Below, one piece after another: positions 1-5,846 of a stretch of DNA of 6,000 nucleotides. The notes beneath the pieces were generated by a model. That model made no database searches. It was given only the letters and a program-made list of their open reading frames with translations, and had not been told where the DNA came from. The stretch's first letter is position 1. Every line of letters starts with the position of its first letter. Both the position numbers and the translations under genes were made by a program. Source of the DNA: Clostridia bacterium (GTDB lineage Bacteria; Bacillota_A; Clostridia; Oscillospirales; CAG-272); contig JAFQPF010000193.1 in NCBI GenBank assembly GCA_017411885.1, forward strand, positions 1-6,000. The letters are read 5' to 3'.

Positions 1-328
1 TGCGGTCGATCATATTTCCGATCCCACCGCCTGTTATAAGCCCGAGAGATATTGCGCCGAGTGTGCTTTTGCTGTTGAATACAAAAAGGTACACGCTCAG
101 GGCAACGATCGCCAGAGTAGACACGAGCATAAATACCCAACGCGAATCCGACAGCATACCGAAGGCGGCGCCGCGGTTTTCGTGATAGGTGAAGCTCAAT
201 ACGTCGGGTACGATATCAAAGCTTCCAAGCCCCGTATCCTTTAATTTTGTAACAGCCAAAAGCTTGGTGTAATAATCGCAGATCACCGATGACGCGATTA
301 TTATGAGCGCGAGAAGCTTTTTATTCAT
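1..328 (-). CDS. lspA: Lipoprotein signal peptidase (signal peptidase II), 5' part; C-terminus outside window
   Basis: Integral membrane aspartyl protease that removes the signal peptide of prolipoproteins after lipidation of the +1 cysteine. The 109 visible residues contain the family landmarks: a first membrane helix with Asp18 and Lys22 (CDYYTK), the HENRGAAFGML block at about 49-59, two further hydrophobic stretches (about 64-84 and 88-102), and GGGIGNMIDR at 100-109. By comparison with characterised LspA proteins, the two catalytic aspartates lie just beyond the window edge, so activity cannot be judged here. The ATG overlaps the 3' end of divIVA by 8 nt (ATGAATAA holds both the start and the divIVA TAA), which implies translational coupling; a modest AAGG-type SD lies upstream. 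In Bacillus ileS follows divIVA, whereas lspA follows here. Identification is firm. Confidence 0.96.
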   Translation of the reverse strand, partial: MNKKLLALIIIASSVICDYYTKLLAVTKLKDTGLGSFDIVPDVLSFTYHENRGAAFGMLSDSRWVFMLVSTLAIVALSVYLFVFNSKSTLGAISLGLITGGGIGNMIDR

Positions 329-1061
329 CGACCTTTACCTTGTCTATAACGATAGTTGCGCTGTTATCGGTAAACGTGCCTGTCTGATCGGCGTTTACTC
401 TGTCAAACACAACGGTATCAGCGTTTTCAAAAAGCTTATCGGGATCAACGCTTGCCTCATCCTCTTTTACGATATCGGTTTCAGCGGTGTCCGAGGGATC
501 GGTCACTACGTTTATCTCAACCTTTGCTTCGGGTGCAAGCTTTGCAAGTGCCGCCTGCGCCTTTTCTGCCGCTTCCTTGAGGTATTCCTCATTGGATTTG
601 AGCGTTACTTTATCGGTTAAAGAGGTGAGCGCGTCTATGCGCTCGATATGCTCTCTGTAGGTCTTGAAAAGATCGTTCTTGAGCGAGTCTACCTGGGACT
701 TGAGCGTTACGATGGTTTCTCTTTCAATATTGATACGCTCGTTAAGCTCGGTAAGTATTGTGTCGCAGGCATCCTTTGAGGATTTCACGATGGCATCTGC
801 CTGCTCGTTAGCTCCCTCAACGATCTTTGCGGCAACCTTTTGCGCGTTGATAAGCGCGCTTCTTACCGATTCCTTTTCGCCCTCAAGCTCGCTTTTCTGT
901 TCTACAGCGGCTCTGAGCTGCTGTTCAAGCTCAAAATTCTTTCTGAACAGCTCGGTATATTTTTCAAGTAAAAAGTCCATATATTCATCGACCTCGGGGA
1001 TACTGTAGCCCCTTACGGTCTTTGAAAAGCTTTTCTTTTTGAGTTCGCTTGGCTTTAGCAT
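321..1061 (-). CDS. divIVA: DivIVA-family cell pole/septum scaffold protein
   Basis: Cytoplasmic coiled-coil scaffold that binds curved membrane at septa and poles and recruits division or growth partners. The N-terminal lipid-binding domain is clear (LKPSELKKKSF, then VRGYSIPEVDEYMDFLLEKY, residues 2-35). Arg17 matches the conserved membrane-contacting arginine, but the preceding Phe of B. subtilis (F17) is Val16 here. Long heptad-rich, charged helices follow (about 28-75 and 95-175). The 246-residue length exceeds the 164 of B. subtilis; the extra part is an acidic tail (about 180-246) with two related 15-residue segments, 212-226 and 232-246. The ATG has a strong SD (AGGGAG, 7 nt spacing) that begins inside the ylmH stop codon. 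The gene starts 12 nt after ylmH and overlaps lspA by 8 nt, so it is part of the operon. Identification is firm; partners of the tail are unknown. Confidence 0.95.
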   Translation of the reverse strand: MLKPSELKKKSFSKTVRGYSIPEVDEYMDFLLEKYTELFRKNFELEQQLRAAVEQKSELEGEKESVRSALINAQKVAAKIVEGANEQADAIVKSSKDACDTILTELNERINIERETIVTLKSQVDSLKNDLFKTYREHIERIDALTSLTDKVTLKSNEEYLKEAAEKAQAALAKLAPEAKVEINVVTDPSDTAETDIVKEDEASVDPDKLFENADTVVFDRVNADQTGTFTDNSATIVIDKVKVDE

Positions 1062-1072
1062 TGTTATACTCC

Positions 1073-1088
1073 CTTAAATATATTTAAG
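1073..1088. repeat. 16-bp perfect palindrome at the ylmH stop/divIVA ribosome binding site
   Basis: CTTAAATATATTTAAG is self-complementary over 16 bases. It covers the last ylmH codons and stop, and its end supplies the first bases of the divIVA SD (AAGGGAG). As RNA it could form only a weak 6-bp AU-rich stem with a 4-nt loop. It may be chance in AT-rich sequence. Confidence 0.4.
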
Positions 1089-1919
1089 CACTGTAATGCG
1101 ATTTTTTCCTTTTGACGTGGTCGCGTTTGTATCGGCGATCTTGTATTTTCCGTGACCTCGCACAGAGATGATATCTCCGTCCGATACCGTGTCGTCGGGG
1201 GATGCCTTTGAATAATAATTAGGCTCAGCAAGCCCCTGACCTATAAGCGTTTTCGATTTTTCACGCGAGATACCTGTTATTGCCGAAACAACACAGTCAA
1301 ATCTGAGTGAGCTTGCGACAGCCTGGCTTGCGACCGTATTATGCTTAAGATTTACCGCGGTATCATTTCCGAGAAGCCTCACCTTTACAGGTGTGCGTCC
1401 CACGCTTGTCAGGTTATCGATAATAAACTGTGCAAGCTTATCGCTGACGAAAATATAGGCATCGTGCTCACTGTGAACTATTATATCTCCAATAGCGCTT
1501 CGCTCTATTCCGAGCGAAAGTATGGCACCCATATAGTCACGGTGAGTAAGCTTTACAAAATCCGAGCAGGAGACGTTTAAGAGTCTTATACTGTCCGCAC
1601 AGCTTTCCTTGCACAGATCAAATACCGCCTTGTCCGAGGTGTCGATGCATCCCGGCTCCAAGAGCATAGAATACATAACGTATTCGGGAAAGCAAACGAG
1701 CACACGGCGCTCGGCATCCTTAAAGCCGCCGTAAAAGGCAAAGCAGAAAGAACCGTCCGACAAAAGGGCGGTTTTTACAAGCTTTTGTTCGCGGATATTA
1801 AGAAACGACGAAACGCGGGTCTGAGAATCACGGCTTCTTTCGGCAAGCTCAAGAGCGTGTGAGACCACGCGTTTTTCATCATCGTCAGTAAAAGATAAAA
1901 AAGACAAGCTCTTGTTCAT
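1074..1919 (-). CDS. ylmH: YlmH, S4-domain RNA-binding protein of the division cluster
   Basis: Predicted ribosome/RNA-binding protein. In B. subtilis, YlmH belongs to the S4-domain group linked to ribosome-associated quality control, where it overlaps in function with RqcP. The family signature HRDYMGAILSLGIERSAIG is at 126-144, followed by GDIIV, and the C-terminal S4 domain spans about 205-265 (SREKSKTLIGQGLAEPNY and DGDIISVRGHGKYKI). A basic tail (KGKNRITVLKYI) closes the protein. At 281 residues it is slightly longer than B. subtilis YlmH (about 257). The ATG follows the yggT stop by 4 nt and its SD (AGGAG, 9 nt spacing) lies in the last codons of yggT, so translation is probably coupled. 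Its position between yggT and divIVA is the standard one in Firmicutes. The family call is firm; the quality-control role in this organism is inferred. Confidence 0.94.
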   Translation of the reverse strand: MNKSLSFLSFTDDDEKRVVSHALELAERSRDSQTRVSSFLNIREQKLVKTALLSDGSFCFAFYGGFKDAERRVLVCFPEYVMYSMLLEPGCIDTSDKAVFDLCKESCADSIRLLNVSCSDFVKLTHRDYMGAILSLGIERSAIGDIIVHSEHDAYIFVSDKLAQFIIDNLTSVGRTPVKVRLLGNDTAVNLKHNTVASQAVASSLRFDCVVSAITGISREKSKTLIGQGLAEPNYYSKASPDDTVSDGDIISVRGHGKYKIADTNATTSKGKNRITVLKYI

Positions 1920-1923
1920 TCGC

Positions 1924-2217
1924 TTACACTCCTATACTCGACAGCAGGTCTGCCGCAACGCTTAAAAGTATGAACGATATGAAAAAGGAAATGTCTATAG
2001 GCAGAGAGCTTAGCGTGTCGCTTCTCTCTACAAACAGCCTTACCGGCAGGATGAACGGCTCGGTCACTCTGTATGCGAATTCCTCGATAGGATTATCGTC
2101 CGAAAGCGGAAGCCACGAAAGTATGGCTCTTAAGAACATAAGCATCAGAACGACCGACAAAAGCACGTCAATTATGCCGGTAAAGAGATATAGTACACCG
2201 TATGCGAAATTGTTCAC
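1924..2217 (-). CDS. yggT: YggT/YlmG family small membrane protein (GTG start)
   Basis: A 97-residue protein with two hydrophobic segments (about 8-35 and 75-95) joined by the conserved family loop: RAILSW at 30-35, NPIEEF at 42-47, and TEPFILPVR at 52-60. This pattern defines the YGGT family, which sits next to sepF across Gram-positive bacteria, and whose plastid and cyanobacterial members affect nucleoid or division organisation. The exact biochemical role is unknown. The start codon is GTG at 2217-2215, supported by AGAGG at 2228-2224 with 6 nt spacing; no nearby ATG would keep the whole first helix. It lies 45 nt downstream of sepF, the widest gap in the operon from the HlyD-like gene on, and 4 nt before ylmH. 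Confidence 0.93.
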   Translation of the reverse strand: MNNFAYGVLYLFTGIIDVLLSVVLMLMFLRAILSWLPLSDDNPIEEFAYRVTEPFILPVRLFVERSDTLSSLPIDISFFISFILLSVAADLLSSIGV

Positions 2218-2223
2218 TTACAA

Positions 2224-2228
2224 CCTCT
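2224..2228 (-). promoter_or_regulatory. Ribosome binding site supporting the GTG start of yggT
   Basis: AGAGG with 6 nt spacing before GTG 2217 supports the non-ATG start and keeps the complete first membrane helix. Confidence 0.75.
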
Positions 2229-2262
2229 GAAAACAAGGGTATTGTTCTGCCTTTGTACAGAA

Positions 2263-2682
2263 TTATTCCTCAACGCTGTTTTCAAGTGCAGCTGCTGCGG
2301 AATCGCCTGTAACGTCAACGTTGTGGGGAGTGATGATAAATGTGTTTGCCGCAACGTTCTTGAAGTTACCCTGGATAGAGTAAACAACGCCGTGAAGGAA
2401 GTCGATAAGGTGGATAGCATCCTCCTTCTGTGTGCCTTCAAGGTTGAGAACTACAGTCTTACCTTCGATAAGGTGGCTTGCGATCTGCTTAGCCTCGCTG
2501 TAGGAAGAGGGCTTAACTACCTTAAGCTGAAGGGAAGAGCCTGTCATACCGACTGTATCAGCTTCGCCCTCGCCCTCGTACTCATACTGACCGTCCTCTA
2601 CGTCGTAGGGATTGTATGCAGTTTCTGCATCTGTGGTGTCGTTGTTTGCCATTCCGTTTTTGATTCTGTCGAAAAAGTTCAT
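2263..2682 (-). CDS. sepF: SepF, FtsZ-binding membrane anchor of the divisome
   Basis: SepF tethers FtsZ to the membrane, forming rings or arcs through its C-terminal domain while an N-terminal amphipathic helix binds lipid. The 139-residue product begins MNFFDRIKNGM, a short segment of alternating hydrophobic and charged residues suited to that helix. An acidic, Gly/Glu/Tyr-rich linker follows (about 18-48), then the SepF core (52-126) with KVVKPSSYSEA, TVVLNLEG, DAIHLIDFLHGVVYSIQG and FIITPHNVDV. I place the start at ATG 2682-2680: GGAGG at 2692-2688 sits 5 nt upstream, whereas the longer frame's TTG at 2694 overlaps that SD. Codon use differs from the neighbours: all eight Ile codons are ATC and nearly all Asn codons are AAC, suggesting strong expression. 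It lies 29 nt after yggS. Confidence 0.95.
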   Translation of the reverse strand: MNFFDRIKNGMANNDTTDAETAYNPYDVEDGQYEYEGEGEADTVGMTGSSLQLKVVKPSSYSEAKQIASHLIEGKTVVLNLEGTQKEDAIHLIDFLHGVVYSIQGNFKNVAANTFIITPHNVDVTGDSAAAALENSVEE

Positions 2683-2687
2683 TTTAT

Positions 2688-2692
2688 CCTCC
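2688..2692 (-). promoter_or_regulatory. Ribosome binding site fixing the ATG start of sepF
   Basis: GGAGG stands 5 nt before ATG 2682. The upstream in-frame TTG at 2694 shares a base with this motif and would place the SD inside the coding region, so it is rejected as the start. Confidence 0.85.
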
Positions 2693-2711
2693 AAAAATTA
2701 TGATCTTTGAT

Positions 2712-3407
2712 TTATTTTCTTTCTCCGAAGAGAGCAGTGCCCATTCTTATACGGGTAGAACCCGCCCTGACCGCCTCTGAAAATGAATTGCTCATTCCCA
2801 TAGACAAAACGTCCATACATATATTATGTATGTTTTTTTCTGAAATGTCAATAAAATATTGATAAGTTTTGCAAAAATATTCAATTTTTTTTGCATTATC
2901 GTCGGTTTTTGGTGCGATTGTCATAAGTCCGCGCACCTTTATATGCTCAAAAGACGATATTTCTTGTAGAAAATCACAGAGCTTGTCGGGCATAACGCCT
3001 CCCTTTTGCTCCTCTTCTCCGATATTGACCTCCACAAGCACGTCCATAACCTTGCCCGCTTTGCCTGCCCGAAGGTCTATTTCACGCGCAAGCTTTACCG
3101 AGTCAAGCGATTCTATCATATCGACCTTGTCGATTATATACTTGACCTTGTTTGTCTGAAGTGAGCCGATAAGATGGATATGCACCTTTCTGTCCGATGG
3201 GAAGGATATCCGATCGTATTTGGCGAGAAGTTCTTGCACACGGTTTTCACCTATATAAGACACGCCAAGCTCGTTTATGGCGTAGTTTATAGCCTCAACC
3301 GGCTGATTCTTTGTAACCGCCATAATATCAACGTGCCGGTCGGTAAGAGAAGACAGCGTGCTTACTATCTGCTCATAATTTTTCTTTATTATTTCAAAAT
3401 CCAACAT
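2712..3407 (-). CDS. yggS: YggS/YlmE family pyridoxal phosphate-binding protein (PLP homeostasis)
   Basis: Cytoplasmic single-domain alanine-racemase-fold (type III) PLP protein with no established enzymatic activity; the family (E. coli YggS, human PLPBP, B. subtilis YlmE) maintains PLP and amino-acid balance. Lys33 in AVTKNQP is the expected Schiff-base lysine. Other landmarks are IGENRVQELL (52-61), HLIGSLQTNK (78-87), GLMTIAP (160-166), and LSMGMSNSFSEAVRAG followed by STRIRMGTALFG (201-228), which form the phosphate-binding side. The 231-residue length is typical. The ATG overlaps the upstream TGA by one base (TGATG), with AAGGTG 8 nt before it, so it is translationally coupled to the HlyD-like gene. 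Position immediately before sepF is conserved in Gram-positives. The stretch near 2820-2900 is locally AT-rich but in frame and intact. Confidence 0.95.
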   Translation of the reverse strand: MLDFEIIKKNYEQIVSTLSSLTDRHVDIMAVTKNQPVEAINYAINELGVSYIGENRVQELLAKYDRISFPSDRKVHIHLIGSLQTNKVKYIIDKVDMIESLDSVKLAREIDLRAGKAGKVMDVLVEVNIGEEEQKGGVMPDKLCDFLQEISSFEHIKVRGLMTIAPKTDDNAKKIEYFCKTYQYFIDISEKNIHNICMDVLSMGMSNSFSEAVRAGSTRIRMGTALFGERK

Positions 3408-4693
3408 CAGTTTATCACCTTGCCGGCGTACAGGTCCTTTCCGCTTACGATTATATTATCGTATACGTATAAGACACCGTACGGCGTTTCTTCGGGATTC
3501 GGCTCGGCAGCGATATAGTAGTTTTCATTCTGCGCGATTATATCGGTTTCACAGAAATAGACCTTGGAGCCGTAAAGTATATAAACTCCCTCTTTGCCGT
3601 CAACAACCCTGAGCGCGCCGGTCGGCACCTTTATGCCCGAAACCGAGCTTTTTATTATCTTCACCGACTGCACACGCGCAAAGGAGAAATCCTTTGGAGC
3701 ATCGAAGGATTCAAACAACAGAATACTTCCGTCACCATCGGTGTCCGAAACGATCTTTGCAAGCTTAAGCGACAGCTTTTTGTTGCTGTTAAGCTCAAAA
3801 ATTATATCATAGCTTCTGCCGAGCGTGAAATCCTTCAGATCGGATTTTGACACAGGGCAGGCGAGATACCATCTGTAATCGTATGCGATCTTGCCGATGA
3901 CCGAATCCGAAACGTCATCGGGAGAGCGCAGGGTATAGTCAACGAAATCGTCGTATGACATATCAAGCGCGGCGTCTGCGGTGAACACGTTCTCGTATCC
4001 GTCGCATACCGAATAGAAATAACCGGATCTGTCCGAATAGACGCTTGTTGTTATCGCACCGAGCGAGCTTTCGTATTTATCGCGCTCATTTTCGAGCATA
4101 CTGATCTTATCGTCATATCCGTTGTTTTCGCCCGTGATTACCATTCTTCTGTTCAAGAGCATCAGCATATCGTCCGAATTTGAAAGCACGCCGGATATAT
4201 TTTCTTTTTCAAGTCCGAGTCTTATGCTGTAATAAAGCTCGGTAAGCTTTGAATCGATGTTTGACGTGTCGGAGGTCATATACGCCTTGTCGATATTGCT
4301 TTTTTCGAGAAAATCGATGCTGTTGTTGATGTCTATAAGGGTATTACCCTGAGCGAGTCCTCCGTCGTCGTAAAGCGATGCGATACAGGCTCCCTTGCCG
4401 ATCTTGGTGCCGTCGTCATAATAGTATGCGGCGGAGCTTGCGTGTCCGCTTGATGATACGATATATTCGTTACGCATTATGTAAGCGTCGCTTGATACTG
4501 TTATTTCGTCTGTAACCGGAGTAGCGATCTCGGTAGTAATGCTGTCTGCGGCAGAGAAGAACAAGTGGTAGATAAGATATGCCGAGGCCGCGAGCAAAAC
4601 TGTTGAGCTTGCGGCATATTTGAATATTTTTGATCCGAATATTACCTTTGCAAGGCTTGTTTTTTCCTTTGCTCTTGGTTGCTTTTCTTTCAA
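3407..4693 (-). CDS. HlyD-like membrane-anchored protein of the sepF cluster (TTG start)
   Basis: A 428-residue protein resembling HlyD/membrane-fusion-type adaptors; its exact role is unknown. The N-terminus is basic and cytoplasmic (about 1-25), followed by one membrane helix at about 26-46, so the rest should lie outside the cell. Two half-lipoyl-like segments are visible: IGKGACIASLY at 98-108, and SGYFYSVCDGYE at 223-234, separated by a helical region (about 118-213) with short coiled-coil character. A beta-barrel-like part follows (WYLACPV at 275-281, KVPTGAL at 355-361, VYILYGSKVYFCETDII at 370-386, and IIVSGKDLYAGKVI near the end). No ABC transporter gene is adjacent. The longer frame would start with TTG at 4714, but that lacks a close SD; TTG at 4693-4691 has AGGAG at 4704-4700 with 6 nt spacing and is preferred. 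It overlaps yggS by 1 nt. The HlyD-like fold is likely; an export function is unproven. Confidence 0.8.
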   Translation of the reverse strand: MKEKQPRAKEKTSLAKVIFGSKIFKYAASSTVLLAASAYLIYHLFFSAADSITTEIATPVTDEITVSSDAYIMRNEYIVSSSGHASSAAYYYDDGTKIGKGACIASLYDDGGLAQGNTLIDINNSIDFLEKSNIDKAYMTSDTSNIDSKLTELYYSIRLGLEKENISGVLSNSDDMLMLLNRRMVITGENNGYDDKISMLENERDKYESSLGAITTSVYSDRSGYFYSVCDGYENVFTADAALDMSYDDFVDYTLRSPDDVSDSVIGKIAYDYRWYLACPVSKSDLKDFTLGRSYDIIFELNSNKKLSLKLAKIVSDTDGDGSILLFESFDAPKDFSFARVQSVKIIKSSVSGIKVPTGALRVVDGKEGVYILYGSKVYFCETDIIAQNENYYIAAEPNPEETPYGVLYVYDNIIVSGKDLYAGKVIN

Positions 4694-4698
4694 CTTTA

Positions 4699-4704
4699 TC
4701 TCCT
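4699..4704 (-). promoter_or_regulatory. Ribosome binding site fixing the TTG start of the HlyD-like gene
   Basis: AGGAGA is followed, 6 nt after the AGGAG core, by TTG at 4693. The alternative TTG at 4714 has no comparable site at a workable distance, so this motif decides the start. Confidence 0.75.
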
Positions 4705-4728
4705 GAAAATACAATTTAACTATAACTC

Positions 4729-5688
4729 TTACATTATATCACAAAAACCAAGCCCGGTTAAGTGCTTGAGCGCATTGTTTACAATAATTTTAAATTCCGT
4801 ATATTCATCGGGGTAAAGCCAGCAGATATTTTCATTGCGCTTAAACCACGTAAGCTGTCTTTTTGCGTATCTGCGGCTTTCTCTTTTTACGTTTTCGATC
4901 GCTTCTTCAAATGTAGCCTTGCCGTCAAAATATTCGATGATCTCCTTGTATCCGATAGCCTGTGCGGCGGTTGTGCCGGTGCGCAGAATATTTTTATCAA
5001 GAAGTGTTTTTACTTCATCAAGCAGTCCCTGTTCAAGCATAATATCAACACGCGTGTCGATTCTTTCGTAAAGCTTTTCGCGTGAGTGAAAAAACAGTCC
5101 GAAATAAACGGTATCGTATTCGCTCTTTTTTTCGTGAGAGCGCTTGTCCCATTCGGATTTTCTGATGCCGGTGGCGTGGAATATTTCAAGCGCGCGTATA
5201 ACACGCTTGAGATTGTTCGGGTGGGTAGCCGCGGCACTTTCGGGGTCGGCTTCTTCAAGCATTGAATAGATATATTCGTTGCCCTTTTCGCGCGCAAGCT
5301 CAAACAGGCTTTCTCTGTAATCAAGGTCGGTGTCAGCAGATGAAAACTCGGTTGCCGAGGTAATGTTGTCAACGTATAAGCCTGTGCCTCCGCAAAGTAT
5401 CGGAATATTCCCGCGGGAGAATACCTCGTCGATTATCCTACGGGCTTCGGTTACAAATTCCGCACAGGAGTATGAATCTGTCACAGACGGATCTACAACG
5501 TCGAGCATATGGTGAACAACGCCCTCTTTTTCATCTTCTGATGGCTTTGCCGTGCCGATATCAAGATACTTGTATATCTGCATAGAGTCGCAGGAGATGA
5601 CCTCACCGTTTATTCTTTTTGCAAGCGCAACTGCGAGCGCGCTTTTGCCCGATGCCGTCGGGCCGACTATAGCTATAAGCTTTTTCAT
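4729..5688 (-). CDS. miaA: tRNA dimethylallyltransferase
   Basis: Transfers a dimethylallyl group from dimethylallyl diphosphate to N6 of A37 in tRNAs reading UNN codons, giving i6A37 (often later converted to ms2i6A). The 319 residues show the complete family set: P-loop GPTASGKS (9-16), CDSMQIYKYLDIGTAKP (33-49) with Asp34 as the expected general base, GGTGLY (100-105), HPNNLKRVIRALEIF (156-170), AIGYKE (244-249) and RYAKRQLTWFKRN (273-285). Length is normal (about 300-320). The ATG has GGAG with 6 nt spacing. The gene follows queA after 144 nt that include a structured repeat, so co-transcription with queA is possible but not certain. Its last codons hold the likely promoter of the downstream division cluster. 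Confidence 0.97.
   Translation of the reverse strand: MKKLIAIVGPTASGKSALAVALAKRINGEVISCDSMQIYKYLDIGTAKPSEDEKEGVVHHMLDVVDPSVTDSYSCAEFVTEARRIIDEVFSRGNIPILCGGTGLYVDNITSATEFSSADTDLDYRESLFELAREKGNEYIYSMLEEADPESAAATHPNNLKRVIRALEIFHATGIRKSEWDKRSHEKKSEYDTVYFGLFFHSREKLYERIDTRVDIMLEQGLLDEVKTLLDKNILRTGTTAAQAIGYKEIIEYFDGKATFEEAIENVKRESRRYAKRQLTWFKRNENICWLYPDEYTEFKIIVNNALKHLTGLGFCDIM
4733..4761 (-). promoter_or_regulatory. Predicted SigA-type extended -10 promoter for the HlyD-like-yggS-sepF operon
   Basis: On the minus strand a perfect TATAAT lies at 4738-4733, preceded directly by TGA (4741-4739), giving an extended -10 (TGnTATAAT). A weak -35 (TTAACC, 4 of 6 consensus) sits at 4761-4756 with 17 nt spacing. 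It lies within the last codons and just before the stop of miaA. Initiation about 7 nt downstream of the -10 would give a 5' leader of roughly 33 nt before the TTG start at 4693, with room for its SD. This is the best promoter I found in the window; it is inferred from sequence only. Confidence 0.6.
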
Positions 5689-5717
5689 TTTTTACTCCGT
5701 GTGTGATTTGTACGTAA

Positions 5718-5814
5718 AGTAAGAAGTAAAAGCGAAGAGTGAAAAGAAATGGTTGCTTTTTGCCAAAGCAAAAAGCTTCATTTTCTCTTATCTATTCTCT
5801 CTTATCTCTTATCT
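5718..5814. repeat. Imperfect inverted repeat of purine heptads around a 9-bp hairpin (queA-miaA gap)
   Basis: The non-coding gap between queA and miaA is almost filled by this structure. On the plus strand 5718-5745 reads as four degenerate heptads (AGTAAGA, AGTAAAA, GCGAAGA, GTGAAAA). On the minus strand 5814-5780 reads as five (AGATAAG twice, AGAGAAT, AGATAAG, AGAAAAT). Between them is a perfect 9-bp stem, GCTTTTTGC (5755-5763) with GCAAAAAGC (5768-5776), and a CAAA loop. Aligning 5719-5756 with the complement of 5812-5775 gives 25 of 38 matches by hand count, although biased composition inflates this. It carries no ORF of note and no U-tract, so it is not a standard terminator. It could be a small non-autonomous mobile or REP-like element, but with one copy in view this is inference. 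Confidence 0.6.
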
Positions 5815-5846
5815 GCTGATAGTATAAATCTTTTATACTATCAGCA
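5814..5846. repeat. Perfect 15-bp inverted repeat spanning the queA stop codon
   Basis: TGCTGATAGTATAAA (5814-5828) and its exact reverse complement (5832-5846) flank a 3-nt loop. In queA mRNA the 5' arm contains the last four codons and the TAA, and the 3' arm lies just beyond it. The bases after the stem (GATAAGAG...) are purines, so the U-tract of an intrinsic terminator is missing on either strand. It may protect or process the queA 3' end, or be a Rho-independent-like pause site. It abuts the purine-heptad element, sharing base 5814. Confidence 0.75.

Noticed and set aside
664..1008. Ser-rich plus-strand open frame opposite divIVA
   Set aside because: It is a shadow of the Glu/Lys-rich coiled-coil coding of divIVA; I see no supporting SD or domain.
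2230..2248. Possible terminator or attenuator hairpin between sepF and yggT
   Set aside because: The stem is 7 bp, AT-rich and includes a G-T wobble, with a TACCC loop and no following U-tract; too weak to call, though it could reduce read-through slightly.
2242..2703. Long open frame on the plus strand opposite sepF (153 codons)
   Set aside because: It is wholly antisense to a well-supported sepF, has a Cys/Val/Leu-rich composition with no recognisable domain, and arises from the biased codons of sepF.
4694..4714. Seven-codon N-terminal extension of the HlyD-like protein from TTG 4714
   Set aside because: No SD at a suitable distance, and the extension would contain the SD that serves TTG 4693.
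5010..5372. Second minus-strand open frame inside miaA
   Set aside because: It overlaps the conserved miaA frame completely and has low-complexity, Thr/Pro-rich content without family motifs.
5689..5750. Promoter for miaA directly upstream of its start
   Set aside because: I found no -10/-35 pair of acceptable match and spacing; miaA may be read from upstream.
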